Positions 33,205-45,000 of a stretch of DNA of 64,000 nucleotides are shown here, one piece after another. The notes under the pieces were generated by a model that was not told the origin of the DNA, did not search any database, and saw only the letters and a list, made by a program, of their open reading frames with translations. Position 1 is the first letter of the stretch; every line of letters starts with the position of its first letter. The translations under genes and the position numbers were made by a program. The stretch is from Tetrapyrgos nigripes (Eukaryota > Basidiomycota > Agaricomycetes > Agaricales > Campanellaceae), in the NCBI GenBank assembly GCA_013368315.1, contig JAACJM010000099.1, positions 186,001 to 250,000 on the forward strand. Direction: 5' to 3'.

Positions 33205-33749
33205 GGCAGATAGGGGCTAAGTAGATATCCTCTTCATATATAAGAACAATGTACATGATGGGCAGTCTTAAATTGTTTTTAACTGTCCGTCATCATCTCC
33301 AGCACCTTATCACACTCCTCTGCATTGACTATACCCAAGGTATGTGTTGTTCATTGTACTTTGTGTGCACGCCATTGTTAATGATCATTTGTGTACTGTC
33401 TTTCATGTACTTTCTTAGGATATGGAAAGCTCAGGCCTGAAAGGCAGACCAGGAGATAGCAATAAGCCTTACGCACCAACAGGTGGAAGACTTGACCCCA
33501 ATCAAGGATATCTGCTGTTGCTCAAAGGAGAAAGGGAAGTGGATCTGATCAAAGCGCTGTTCTCACTCAGCTCATATTTGGCTGCAGAGGTCAAATTTTT
33601 CTTCCGGAACCCGTAAATACAGCTATTCTTCTGGTTTATGACGTTGCTTGTCAGTACCAGTGCAACTGCAGTGGATCTTAGGCGATACCAAGAAGTAGAC
33701 ATGAGGCACCAGCATGATATATCAATATGTATGAGTTCTAGAATTTGAA
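33205..33749 (+). other. Unclassified, possible exon remnants
   Basis: A frame at 33422-33616 (GRPGDSNKPYAPTGGRLDPN) may be an exon remnant. No domain, splice context or repeat boundary could be fixed. Confidence 0.25.
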
Positions 33750-34145
33750 TTGGTGATCGGATCAAGTGGATGTGATTCAGATTTGAACTTTGCTCTGACT
33801 CTGACTGCTACCACCATGGCAGCACCCCAGCAAATTATTCTGAATCCTGGCACCCTCAGCTGCTCACTGATACTGATGTCATTGCCAGCCCTGATGATCT
33901 CCATCCTCAGGCTTGCGCACACTATTCAGGTCGAATTAGTAGACAGTAACGACCTTACACTCATGACACCTGAAGCACCCGAGCTGGGTATGACCTTGGC
34001 AAGAACCCTGCAGGCACAACGATCAGTGGTCAAGACCTCCAATCTATCTGAATCCCATGGTCCTGCAATGCAGGCAGCAAATCTTGTTCAAGTCTACTAT
34101 GCCTGGAAGACACCTCCCTCTCCTGAAGAAATCTTTGATCAGTGG

Positions 34146-34150
34146 CCAGG
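34146..34150. repeat. Target-site duplication CCAGG, left copy
   Basis: CCAGG directly precedes the 5' LTR and recurs at 41282-41286 directly after the 3' LTR. A perfect five-base duplication is normal for Gypsy-type integration and confirms both element limits. Confidence 0.9.
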
Positions 34151-34505
34151 TGTCATGAATTGCTGCTCTATTCACCTCTCTATTCATTTCTTCATTTCTC
34201 TCATATTCCCATCATCATCTTCTCTGTCTACGGTTACCATCACTTGATCTGATATGTACATCATTTATCTACTCTGATTCCTATCTCCATGGACATTCTC
34301 ACTTATTCACTTCACATATATACCAAAGGACTTGTAGTTAGTTCCTTAGTCTGTTCACTTCGTCTCCACTCCGCTCTCAGCACAGTGCAGTGTCGAGCAT
34401 AGTCAGCTACTCATCCTCTACTTGTCTCTCTTTCTCTCTCTATACTGTCTTGCCTGTAACTCGTGTGACTTGGGTGGTTATTGCTAAGTGACAACGTTCT
34501 TGACA
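34151..34505 (+). repeat. 5' LTR of chromovirus, 355 bp
   Basis: Begins TGTCATGAATTGC and ends GTTCTTGACA. It aligns with the 3' LTR along its whole length apart from a few deletions that make it 74 bases shorter. Substitutions between the two are all CG versus TG/CA. It contains the promoter of the element. Confidence 0.92.
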
Positions 34506-34823
34506 CTTGAACAGACTCTCTTACACCCACCTCACAAACTGTTATTTCATCCAACTTGGAAACGCTATTATCTCCTGTTGGTTCAGTCACGACGACTATG
34601 AGGACTGTGATATCTTGGAATACTGCCTAGAGGAACACAAAGATTACCGCCAAACTTGAATACCCAGAATAAACTACTACAACCGACGAGAAGACTATTA
34701 CTATTGGGAGGACATCCTCACCGATCAGTGGGATCACCTGTTTTCAGAACCTGAAGACACCAACTAGTGTATGTCCGGAAGCAGAATTCCTAGAGTAACT
34801 CGATCACGATCACACATCGCCTC

Positions 34824-36380
34824 ATGAGCCCCCAGTCGTACCTCCTCACCTCACATTTCCCTTGCCTGCATTCGTCGACCTCATGCATATTATCTTTGAT
34901 CGCAACCAATAATCATTGGGACACCTGCCTAAACAACCCGTGTCCAAACCGACTCTCCATACAAAACTGAGCACTTACACAAGCAGAAATAGAACGCGGC
35001 CTCGGACCCATACTACCACCTGGACAATACGTCCCGTTAGAACCCACTACAGAAACCCAACTCCCAATAACCGAACCTATTCCCGAGCCAGAACTACCAC
35101 TTCCTCCCATTAAAAGATCTCCATCCAACAGCACCCCCAGTGCAATCCAAGAACCCATATCCGTCCAACCCCGACAAACAATCGATTTCCAAACTCTCTA
35201 TTCTTCCCTTGGAATGTCTGAACACAACGAACCCACATCAGCCACCGCCGCCGCAGGAGGAATCCTTGATGACTCTCCTTCCGATGATGGGGGTCTCTCT
35301 GTTCCTTCTAATAGAACCACAAAGGAAAGAGGAGCAAAACCAGAGAAGTTCACAGGAGAACGAAACTTGGCAAAGGATTGGTTGGCCGAGTTTACCAACT
35401 ACCTCCGACTCAACAATGGAGTCTACCCTACAGAAAACGAGAAAATAGCATTATTTCTCACCCTCTTCACAGGAGAAGAAGTGGGGTGATGGGCTCACGA
35501 TATGATGGTGAAAATCTATGAAGAAGATGAGGACTATAGTGACAGTGACGAAGACTCATCTAGTGAAGACGAAGGGTCGTCACTGAGATCTACAAGGAAA
35601 AAGAAGTCCTGGACGCTATGAGAAGTAAAACGAGAGTTCCTACGAGATTTTAAACCAACGTCTCGAGAGTCCCAGGTGCAAGCAAAGATAGAAACTATAA
35701 GGATGGAAGGAACATTAGCGGATATAGATAAGTACAACTCCCAATTCAAACTATACGCTAAAGATACTGGCTACAATGACAAGGGATTAATGAAGTACTA
35801 TCAAAAAGGACTTCCAAAAGGATTGGTAGACCGAATTTCCTATCTACCATCCCAACCCAAGAACCTCGCAACGCTACAAAAGGTCGCGGTCAAACAACAC
35901 ATGATCTGGGTGGAAAGACAAATGGAGAAAGCCTTATGGAACAAACAACGAGGGGAAGGAGGGCAACAGACCAGGGGATCACAGAGCACAGGAGGCAGCT
36001 GAACAAGGAGTATGGAAGTAAACGCCTTCCAAAGTAATACCCCAGGTGCATCTTTGAACACTAAATATCCACCTAAGCTGACAAACAAAGAAAGGGAAAA
36101 GATGAAAAAGGAAGGACGGTGTTTCAGCTGCCGTGAAAAGGGACACACCACATGGAACTGCCCTACGTTTCCCAGGTCCACCACAACAAATCCCAATAAC
36201 ACGGCCTGGAAACCTTCGATCAGAACAACCACAGCTGTCACAGAACCCTCAACATCTGAGACAAAGACTACAATGAAGGATATCGCAGAATTCACCACCA
36301 AAATTAGGTCACTATCTGGGGAAGAGAAAGAGAAGGCAGCAGAATACCTAAAGGACCTTGTAACACAAACGGATTTTTAA
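34824..36380 (+). pseudogene. gag: Chromovirus Gag, with four internal TGA codons
   Basis: The frame runs from an ATG at 34824 (or starts later, at the ATG 35214) to a TAA at 36378-36380. A proline-rich leader (LPPGQYVPLEP) leads into DFQTLYSSLGMSEHNEP, a Gag core (KFTGERNLAKDWLAEFTNYL, YNSQFKLYAKDTGYND) and a single CCHC zinc knuckle, CFSCREKGHTTWNC (36120-36161), that would bind the RNA genome. TGA interrupts the frame at 34968, 35487, 35619 and 36000. The residues around them suggest arginine (for example GEEVG-R-WAHDM), as a CGA->TGA change would give. The capsid role is known from the family. Confidence 0.85.
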
Positions 36381-39300
36381 ATACCTCCCCTGTCACGTCG
36401 TCAGGAGGAGGAGTATGGACATATACCAGTAAAAAACAGGCAATACACAAGCCTTATACCCTTTTGTAAGCCACAATTCCCATCTGAGCTAAGAATTACG
36501 GCAATCACTCAAAATCGACAGATTCCCTCGATAGAATTGAAAACGGAACTGATCGGTAAAATAACTGGACGAAAAATCGATGCAATCGCTCTACTAGATA
36601 GTGGAGCGGAAGGAGTTATTATCAACAACACCTTTGCCCAAAAACACCACCTCAATCGAATTCCCATAGAAAAACCCTTCCCAGTACAAAATGTCGACAG
36701 ATCCGAAAACGTGATGGGATGGGTGACGCACTACACTATTCAAAAATTACGGATCTATGCACAAGATCGAAAATCCTATCACGAAGAAACTGCCGAATTC
36801 TATATTACGGACATCGGTAATCATGATATTATTCTGGGTACGGATTGGTTAGAACACCACAATCCAGAAATCGACTGAGCAATCTCAGAAGTTAACATGG
36901 CACGCTGCGCTGACACCTGTGTACTGGAAAAACCTCTGGTAAAAATTAAAGCTAAGTCGAATACACTTCCCACAAAACCCAAACAACCTGAAGTAATAGA
37001 CCCTAGAACATACCATCGAGACTACCAGGTATCATACAACAAACCCATAGGACACTATAAACCAGTGGCACAGCCCAAGATAGCGGGGCAACGTCGAAGA
37101 TCATGACCTCGGCACACCCGCTTGGAACAGATCAAATTAGGAGCACTGCTACCCTCAGAAGATACAATGGGACAATGGAATGTCCCACATCAATGGAGTC
37201 AACTCGCCATGGAATATATTGACAAAGAATTATCAGAAACCAAGCTGAGTATCCAAGCAGCTTTTACAAAAGCACAGCAAATTGCTGAAAACAAAACAAC
37301 AACAGATCAACTGACACCACTAGAAGAACGAATTCCCAAACAATACCACAATTACTTGTCGGCATTTGACAAGGAAACCTTGGAACGCTTACCCCAATGA
37401 AGTAGTTGGGATCACGCAATCGAACTACGAGAGGATTTTCAACTGTGAATGTGCAAAACATATCCTCTCTCACCAAACAAACAAACCGAGTTAGACTCCT
37501 TCCTGAACGAAAATCTCGAAAAAGGATACATTAAACCATCAAAGTCACCTATGGCAAGTCCTTTCTTCTTCATCAAGAAAAAGGATGGAAAACTACGACC
37601 AGTGCAGGACTACAGAGAACTCAACAAGGGTACCGTAAAAAACGCATATCCCCTACCCCTCATCCCAGAACTTATCAACAAACTCAAAAACGCACACGTA
37701 TTCACCAAGATTGATCTATGATGGGGATACAATAACATCTGGATCAAGGAAGGAGACGAATGGAAAGCCGCCTTCAAAACCAACTGAGGACTCTTCGAAC
37801 CAACAGTCATGTTTTTCGGACTAATGAATTCACCAGCAACCTTTCAGGCAATGATGAATACAATCTTTAAGGATCTCATCAATCAAGGGAAGGTCGTTAT
37901 TTATATGGATGACATTCTCATATTCACCCACAATTTGTCAGAACATCGTGAACTTGTACAAAAGGTGTTACAACGCTTACGGGACAACGACTTATACACG
38001 AAACCTGAGAAGTGCACATTCAAAACAGATAAAGTCGACTTCTTGGGCCTTATCGTTTCCCATGACACCCTAGCAATGGACCCTGCCAAAGTAGCGGGAG
38101 TAATTGAATGGCCAACACCAAAAACAGTAAAAGAAGTACAAGCATTCCTGGGATTTGGAAACTTTTACAGACAATTCATCAAAGACTTCTCAAAAATCGC
38201 ACAACCACTGTTTAACCTAACAAGGAAGGATAATCAGTGGAGTTGGGGAACGGAAATGGAGAAGTCCTTCCAATCTCTCAAAGCGGCCTTTACGTCCAAA
38301 CCAATCCTATTGATGCCGGATCATACCAAACCGTACTGAGTGGAAGTCGACACATCGGAATATGCAACAGGAGGCATACTCATGCAAACCGGAGACAACA
38401 ATCGATGGCACCTGGTACCCTATATCTCGAAGTCACTCTCCAAAACAGAACGAAACTACAACATCCACAATAAGGAATTGCTTGCAATCATACGAGCATT
38501 AGAAGCATGGCGACACTATCTGGAAGGAGCTCCACACTCCATCGAAATCTTGACCAATCACCAGAACCTAACATACTTCCAGACAGCTCAGAAGCTCAGC
38601 CGACGACAAGCATGTTGGGCATTGTTCCTCACACGATTTGAGTTCTCCCTCCTCCATAAACTAGGAAGCCTTAACAAAGCTGATCCATTGTCCAGACCAC
38701 CAGATCATCAAGTCGGAATAGAAAATGACAATACCAATAGGGTCCTTCTCAACCCTAAATTCTTCCGAATTCGAGCAACCAGACAAGGGACTGTAACAGC
38801 TATAGGAGACATAGAACTGTGTCACAGAATCAAAGAGTCCCCCAAAAAGGACCTTGAAGTAGTGAGTGCCCTTGACGTCATTCTATGAAATGGACCATGG
38901 TCTCTGGTGAAAAATCTACAGGAATGGAACTACGAAGACGGGATTATATTGTTCCGGGGTAAAATCTATGTCCCAGCCAACGACAACCTCCAGCGAGACA
39001 TCGTGAAGTTACACCACGACTCCCTAGCAGCGGGACACCCGGGTAGATACAAGACCTACAAACTAGTCAGCAGGGAATTCTGGTGGCCAGGAATGTCAGT
39101 CTTCGTCAGAGACTACGTAAATGGTTGCGCCAAATGCCAGTTAAGTAAACCCAACAATCATCTGACTCGAGTCCCCTTGATACCCACCGAAATTCCAGAA
39201 CAACCTTTTGGAACTATCACTACCGACTTCATCACGGATCTCCCCAAATGTAAAGGATTCAATGCAGTACATGTTGTGGTCGACAGGTCAACAAAAACCG

Positions 39301-40280
39301 TCATTATATCACTGTGTACAAAAACAATTGACAGCGACGGTACGGTCAGTCTCCTGCTGGATCACACATGGCGGCAATACGGGTTGTGGGATAAAATGAT
39401 CTCCGATCAAGGACCCCAGTTCGCTAGTAAAGTTATGGCTGCAGTCCATGAGAAACTAGGAATAACATCAGCACTGAGTACAGCTTATCACCCACAGACT
39501 GACAGAGAATCCGAACGATACAATCAAGAACTAGAACAGTTCTTATGGCTTTTCTGTAACTACCGACAAGAAGACTGGGTGGACTATATACCTTACGCAG
39601 AGTTCAGCCACAACACCAGGGTTCACTCAGCAACTGGAAAATCACCATTCAAACTCTTACACGGATATCAACCACGATTCTTCCCTACATTCAACCCAAC
39701 ATCCACCATACCAACAGTCGAACAACAGCTCGAAAACCTCAATCAACTGAGAGATGAACTCAAAGCCAGTCTAACTTCAGCAGCAGAAACGATGAAAAAC
39801 CAGCATGGAAACCATTCTATACCGTGGACAGGGTACAAGGTCGGGGAAAAGGTTTTACTCAATGGGAAAAACCTAAAAACGACGAGACCAAAAGCTAAGT
39901 TGTCTGATCATCGTCATGGCCCATTCAAAGTCATTGAAATGATCGGTCAGGTCAACTACAAGTTGAAATTACCGAAAACCTGGCAAATACATCCCATCTT
40001 TCATGCATCATCGCCGTCACCATATGTTGAAACCGATGCTCACGGCCCAAATTACCCCAAACCACCCGTGGAGTTGCTGGATGCAGATGAAGAATACGAC
40101 GTGGAAAAGATACTGGACTCCAAACCCACGAGAAATAGGAAAGGAACTCAGTATCTCATCAAGTGGTTAGACTACCCTGACTCTGAGAACTCTTGGGTTC
40201 CCACGTCAAACCTGTCAAACGTAACAGACATGGTTGAACAATTCCATGAGGATCACCCACAGGCATACCAACACAGATAG
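36381..40280 (+). pseudogene. pol: Chromovirus Pol: protease, RT, RNase H, integrase, chromodomain; eight internal TGA codons
   Basis: The frame follows Gag in the same phase after a single TAA. Domains in order: retropepsin ALLDSGAEGV (about 36590) with IILGTDWL; reverse transcriptase with [13 protein letters not shown] and the catalytic YMDD (37903-37914); RNase H region VEVDTSEYATGG..ALEAWRHYLEG; integrase HHCC finger (HHDSLAAGHPG..CAKC) and core with TTDFITDL, SDQGPQFAS and the E of the HPQTD..SERYNQELE helix; and a C-terminal chromodomain (YDVEKILDSKP..YLIKWLDYPDSENSWVP) that usually directs integration to heterochromatin. TGA codons lie at 36876, 37104, 37398, 37446, 37719, 37785, 38337 and 38886; true end is TAG at 40278-40280. 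Several sit at conserved arginines (KIDL-R-WGYNN, TN-R-GLFEP). Confidence 0.92.
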
Positions 40281-40420
40281 ACACTGTCTACTGTTGAATG
40301 GATTACCAAGACAAGGGACCCGGTTGGCTAGAAAAGAGTTAAAATAAGCTACACTCGAGCATGGATCCAAAAACACAACTACCTCCTTTACACCCACCAA
40401 ACACTCTCAATTAAACAAAC

Positions 40421-40852
40421 ATGTCTACCTCCACCACATCCATTATCGATAACTCACCATCATTCTCATTCTCACCCGAAACATCACTCACCTTCTCTGG
40501 GACTAAGGTCCCATACGACCCTCATGAAGATGGAATCAACCTCTTCATCCGCATTGCATGGAACTACGACCCAAACAATTGGTATTACAACGATTGGTGG
40601 AACGGAGCCAACAACAATACAGGTGACGGGTGAGGTAACTCCCACAACAATGATGGTTGGGGCTCCTGGGGACACCACACCCCCGCGGCCCTATGGGATT
40701 GTGACACAGACGATGAAGATTCACAGGAGTCAATTGATAATGAAATGGAGAAAAGGCTCAACTACTGGTGGAAAACAGGGCTCTGGAACATCCCCAACAA
40801 TGGGGTCAACAACATACAAGCTCCGGTGCAAGCTCGTCATAAGAGGGGGTAG
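40421..40852 (+). CDS. Third open frame of the chromovirus, unknown function (one internal TGA)
   Basis: After Pol an ATG at 40421 opens a frame of about 143 codons ending in a TAG at 40850-40852 whose last base directly abuts the 3' LTR. The product begins MSTSTTSIIDNSPSFSF and is rich in Trp, Asn and Tyr (NYDPNNWYYNDWWNGANNN), with an acidic segment DCDTDDEDSQES. One TGA at 40631-40633 splits it. It has no signal peptide or membrane segment, so it does not look like an envelope gene. It is out of phase with Pol and might be translated from a separate or spliced transcript. Function unknown. Confidence 0.5.
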
Positions 40853-41281
40853 TGTCACGAATCGCCACTCTATTCACCTCTCTATTCATTTCTTAACTCC
40901 ACGGACTACTATTCATTTCTCTCATATTCCCATCATCATCTTCTCTGTCTACAGTTACCATCACTTGATCTGATATGTACATCATTTATCTACTCCGATT
41001 CCTATCTCCATGGACATTCTCACTTATTCACTTATTCTCAATTCACTTCTTTCACATATATACCAAAGGACTTGTAGTTAGTTCCTTAGTCTGTTCACTT
41101 CGTCTCCACTCCACTCTCAGCACAGTGCAGTGTCGAGCATAGTCAGCTACTCATCCTCTACTTGTCTCTACTATTTCTTTCTCTCTCTTTCTCTCTCTAT
41201 ACCGTCTTGCCTGTAACTTGTCAATCTATTGGTTCATTGTGTGACTTGGGTGGTTATTGCTAAGTGACAATGTTCTTGACA
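40853..41281 (+). repeat. 3' LTR of chromovirus, 429 bp
   Basis: Begins TGTCACGAATCGCC directly after the purine tract AAGAGGGGGTAG, the likely polypurine primer, and ends GTTCTTGACA followed by CCAGG. It retains four short segments missing in the 5' LTR. Confidence 0.92.
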
Positions 41282-41286
41282 CCAGG
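41282..41286. repeat. Target-site duplication CCAGG, right copy
   Basis: Matches 34146-34150 exactly. Confidence 0.9.
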
Positions 41287-42044
41287 TTCTTTGGATTCGA
41301 GATGCATCGTTGTTTATTGTGGAGCCCGCATAGGATTTTTTGTGCATTCATGAGTACACCAATGAATGTATCTCGATATCTGTTGTGCTCATACTCAACT
41401 TGTAGGGCAATTGCTGATACCTTGGTGCTTGGTGTCAAGGATGCATTCAGGAAGGCATACTTGACCTTTGAGGAGGCTCTTGAGGAGTATGCTGCAGTGA
41501 AGAGTGGCTGTGTTACCAGAATACAATCGCTGCACGTGTGTGGAGATCCAGTAAAATCCAATCTTTTGTTTTCCTACACCACACCTGGTTTCCAAGGGGA
41601 CATAGCATTTGCAGTTGATGAAGCTGAGGTTATCACGACTTATTCAGCCACGTCTCCAGAGCTTGCTTCTCTTCTAAAATTCCGTGCTCTGTAGGTAGAT
41701 TACTTCGTGTTCAGAATAGCATAATTATGATTCACTTCTTCAGTGATAACAGGCTCTGGATGGTCAGAGCAACCTCCAATATTTCTCTTGACAGCAACTG
41801 CAGCATGATTGAAGAGTCATGGGACAAAGAGATTGAAGGAACTGCTGAGTTGCAGAAGTGGCTCCCGGAACTGGAAACGATAGCATCGTCGTCACGTTGG
41901 CCATCCAAACAGCCGATTGTGATTCTCACCAATGAATCGGAATCCGATTAGCCTAATATCTTGTGTTTTATGTGCACTGTTATAGCAATCTAGAACCATA
42001 TATGTATGTGACTATGCTGCATCATAGAGAGTCCAACACTCCTC

Positions 42045-45000
42045 ATGTCATCACCACAAAAGCGCAAACAAGCAACAAAGTCAGGGTTCTGGACTGCCCC
42101 CAAGGCCACAAGCACCACATTTGGGCTGTCCAAAGCAGGGAAGCGACACTTGGATTATACACCCACCCACCTCTCTACTGAGGATCTTCTAGCATCCTCT
42201 CAGCCTATTTCTGAATCTGAGTTGGACAATGAACAGAATGAATTCCCACCTAGTAGTGACTTTGATCTGGCTTTGGAAAATAATGCACCAGAAGAGGAGT
42301 TCTCATTTTTCTGGTCGCCCGAAAATGCTGTCTCAGATGACACACCCCTACAAGAGCTTAGTACTGCAGAATCTTTGGAGTGTGCTCAAATCCACGTTAA
42401 AAAGCGGGACTACAACATTCATTCAGTGAGTATTCGTGCATATGTCTATGGGTATGTATATACTTATGACATGCAGGATAATCCACTTCAAGCATGGATG
42501 CAATTTCGGGATGATTATTTGGAGGACATGCTCTGGGTAGAGGGACGACATGAGATGGATGAATTGTGTTGTGGCGGTGGATGTCAGGCCATAGGCACTT
42601 ATCGATGTGCAGATGATGAGTGTGTGGGTGGAGGTTTGTTATGCAAGACCTGTATTGTGTTGACACATGCTCATTTGCTGCTTCATTGGTTGGAGGTGAG
42701 TCCAGTATATATTAATGCCTGTTCAAGGTCTGGAATGGGAAATTCTTTGAGGGTGCAAATCTGTATGACTTGGGCTTGTGAGTTCAGCTGGGTCACAAGC
42801 CAGGCTCTCGATGTGTCAATACTCATTCTGCTCATCACAATTTTACAGTTGTCCACACCAATGGTATCCATACCGTTGGAGTGGACTTCTGTCACTGTTC
42901 AGGAAGTACTGAACATCGCACTCAGCTCATGTGGATTTTGTGGTACCCTGCAATGCCCATAGATCCTCAAACTGCCATGATGTTTGCATGTTTGCAGCAG
43001 TTCCAGCACCTCAACTGCCTCGGCAAATTACCAGCCTATGACTATTACTGTGCACTCCACTTAATGACAAAAGAACATCAAAGGAAAGAGCCAAAAGTCA
43101 GTACTAAGTGGTTTACTCATCTGCTGAATGTGCTTATTTCTTCAAAGGATCATTACCATGCCTTTCTGCAAGTCAAGATCGAATGGAGACATCTAAAAAT
43201 GTGTAAGCAAGGCAGCCAAGGTCATGCACAGTCTGGAATCATCAGTACATCGTTGGGAGAGCTGGCTATGGAGTGCCCAGCATGCCCACTACCTGAAAAA
43301 AATCTGCCCCCTGATTGGAAGCTCGCCAATCCTGAACTTCAGTAAGTCAGAGGTCTTATTTTTTCATGTGAGTCAACATTCATATACTGACCTAGGTATC
43401 TCTATGCCCTGTTCCTGGCCCTAGATGCCAACTTTCGCTTGCATAATTGCATTGTATCGGACAAAAAGAACGGCTTTGCATATCTTTGTCCTAGCTCTCC
43501 CTATAAGCAGCATATCCTCAAGTATGTTGATCAGGAGGATGTATGTACATCTTATTCTAAATATTGCCCCTACTGATTCCCTTGATTTTTGAAGATGAGC
43601 AATTGCTCTAGATTCCAGGCAATGACATTGTCGAACATCAAGAATGTGGTAGGCCTCTGTGTCAGTGGCATGGCTGGGGTTTGCTGCAGCCAGCATTGAA
43701 TGTGGCAGCCTTCAGGTCTCGGAGATCTACAGAAAGAGGAAAGGTACGTACTTGGTTGACATTACTACACTTACATATCATCAATGACTTACTGATTTGT
43801 GCAGATACTGCAATGTAGATTTTGTCTTTTGGTGCACGGTTCAAGAGACGGAATATCTGTGCCTTGTGATCTCTTACGATATCGCATGCCAATGGAGTAC
43901 CAATTTCTGGCAGCATATGGTCAACTTGGATCCAACTTTTAGGCTCAAGTTCACTGAAACTGGCAAGTTCCATCTAAGGGCCCACCAGGTAAAGGCCCAT
44001 GCTCAGTTCAACTTCAATTACACGCCAGGATGTGGCGAGACGCATGGTGAAGTTATAGAGGAAGGATGGTCATTGACCAATAAGGCAGCTGCACAGACTA
44101 AGGAGATGGGACCGGGAGCTTGGGCTCAGATGCTTGATGATATCTTCAGATTTCATAACTATCTAACAAGGGAGAATCTCAGTATGTAATCACATAGGAA
44201 TCTCATTGACTTGACCACTGATCCAGCTTCCAGACAGGGTCCTTGCCAAGTGCCTCATATCCACTTGCAAAGAATTTGACCAGTTCTATGAGGATTTTTG
44301 TCGATTTGATGAAGGTCTGGCCTGAAATCTGGGAAGAGCACTTTTGGATGAATGGGAACAGGATGTGATTGCTTGGGAGAGGAATAAGGCATGCCCATGT
44401 CCATATGAGGATGAGAACACAGGTGAGTACTATCCTTTGATGAGAGAAAATGAACTGAAATGTGTCATGTTAGGTGATGCAAAGGACCAGTTTAAAGCTG
44501 TTCAACTAGAGATGGAAGCAGAGGAAACAGCACACATCAAAAGTGGTGCAGCTCTGAAATATCCTAGCAGCCCACAAAGATTTATCGCAACTGGTATAGA
44601 GCTCCAGGAATCTCAGTACGTATGACCAAATATTCATCTGGGTGAGTTTATCTGCTGATCTCTTTTTGCAGGCGAAATCTTGCCTTGTTCACAACTACAA
44701 ATCAGGGACTTACACCAGCACAACAGTTAGAACTGCTGTGGAGGCGATCCTCGCTGCTCAAACACATATTTCATTTTTGTGCTCTTCAACAATTACTGAT
44801 GCCTGGGCTAGCCGACGTTCTTAGCCTGACTGACATGGAGTGGATCAATGATCCAGATATGGCACATCCAGAAAAGTTTCCACTCTTTTTGCTGTCTGAC
44901 TGTTGAACGGCCAGTGCTCGTGCTAGAGCCTGTTTGGGGGACTTACCAGAAATCGAGGTGAGAATGAGGAATTGTGAGGTGCGGGATGCCCTTGAAGGGG

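Larger units (their letters stand above)
34151..41281 (+). mobile_element. Chromovirus (Ty3/Gypsy with chromodomain), complete but inactivated, 7131 bp
   Basis: Two LTRs (34151-34505 and 40853-41281), a CCAGG target duplication, a Gag with zinc knuckle, and Pol with protease, reverse transcriptase, RNase H, integrase and chromodomain in that order define the group. An extra small frame lies between Pol and the 3' LTR. Gag and Pol occupy one continuous reading frame with no frameshift over 5.4 kb, yet contain twelve internal TGA codons. It is nested in the gene remnants of a KDZ neighbourhood. A minus-strand solo LTR of the same family lies at 51759-52215. Confidence 0.93.
33750..41951 (+). 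pseudogene. Uncharacterised plus-strand gene split by the chromovirus (parts 33750-34150 and 41287-41951)
   Basis: Left part: a frame with ATG at 33815 region (MAAPQQIILNPGTLSCS) ending AANLVQVYYAWKTPPSPEEIFDQW at the insertion. Right part: a short IVVYCGARIGFFVHS segment and, after what looks like an intron, ADTLVLGVKDAFRKAYLTFEEALEEYAAV, then another exon 41750-41951 ending ILTNESESD. The right part resembles the viroplasmin/RNase H1 N-terminal fold (a VVxxGxxxGxF strand then GxxxAxxKxFxTxEEALxxY). Exact splicing of the right part does not close cleanly, so it may have been broken before the insertion. The 7.1 kb between the parts is the retrotransposon. Confidence 0.45.

Noticed and set aside
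40421..40852. Envelope gene of the chromovirus
   Set aside because: No signal peptide, transmembrane segment or cysteine pattern.
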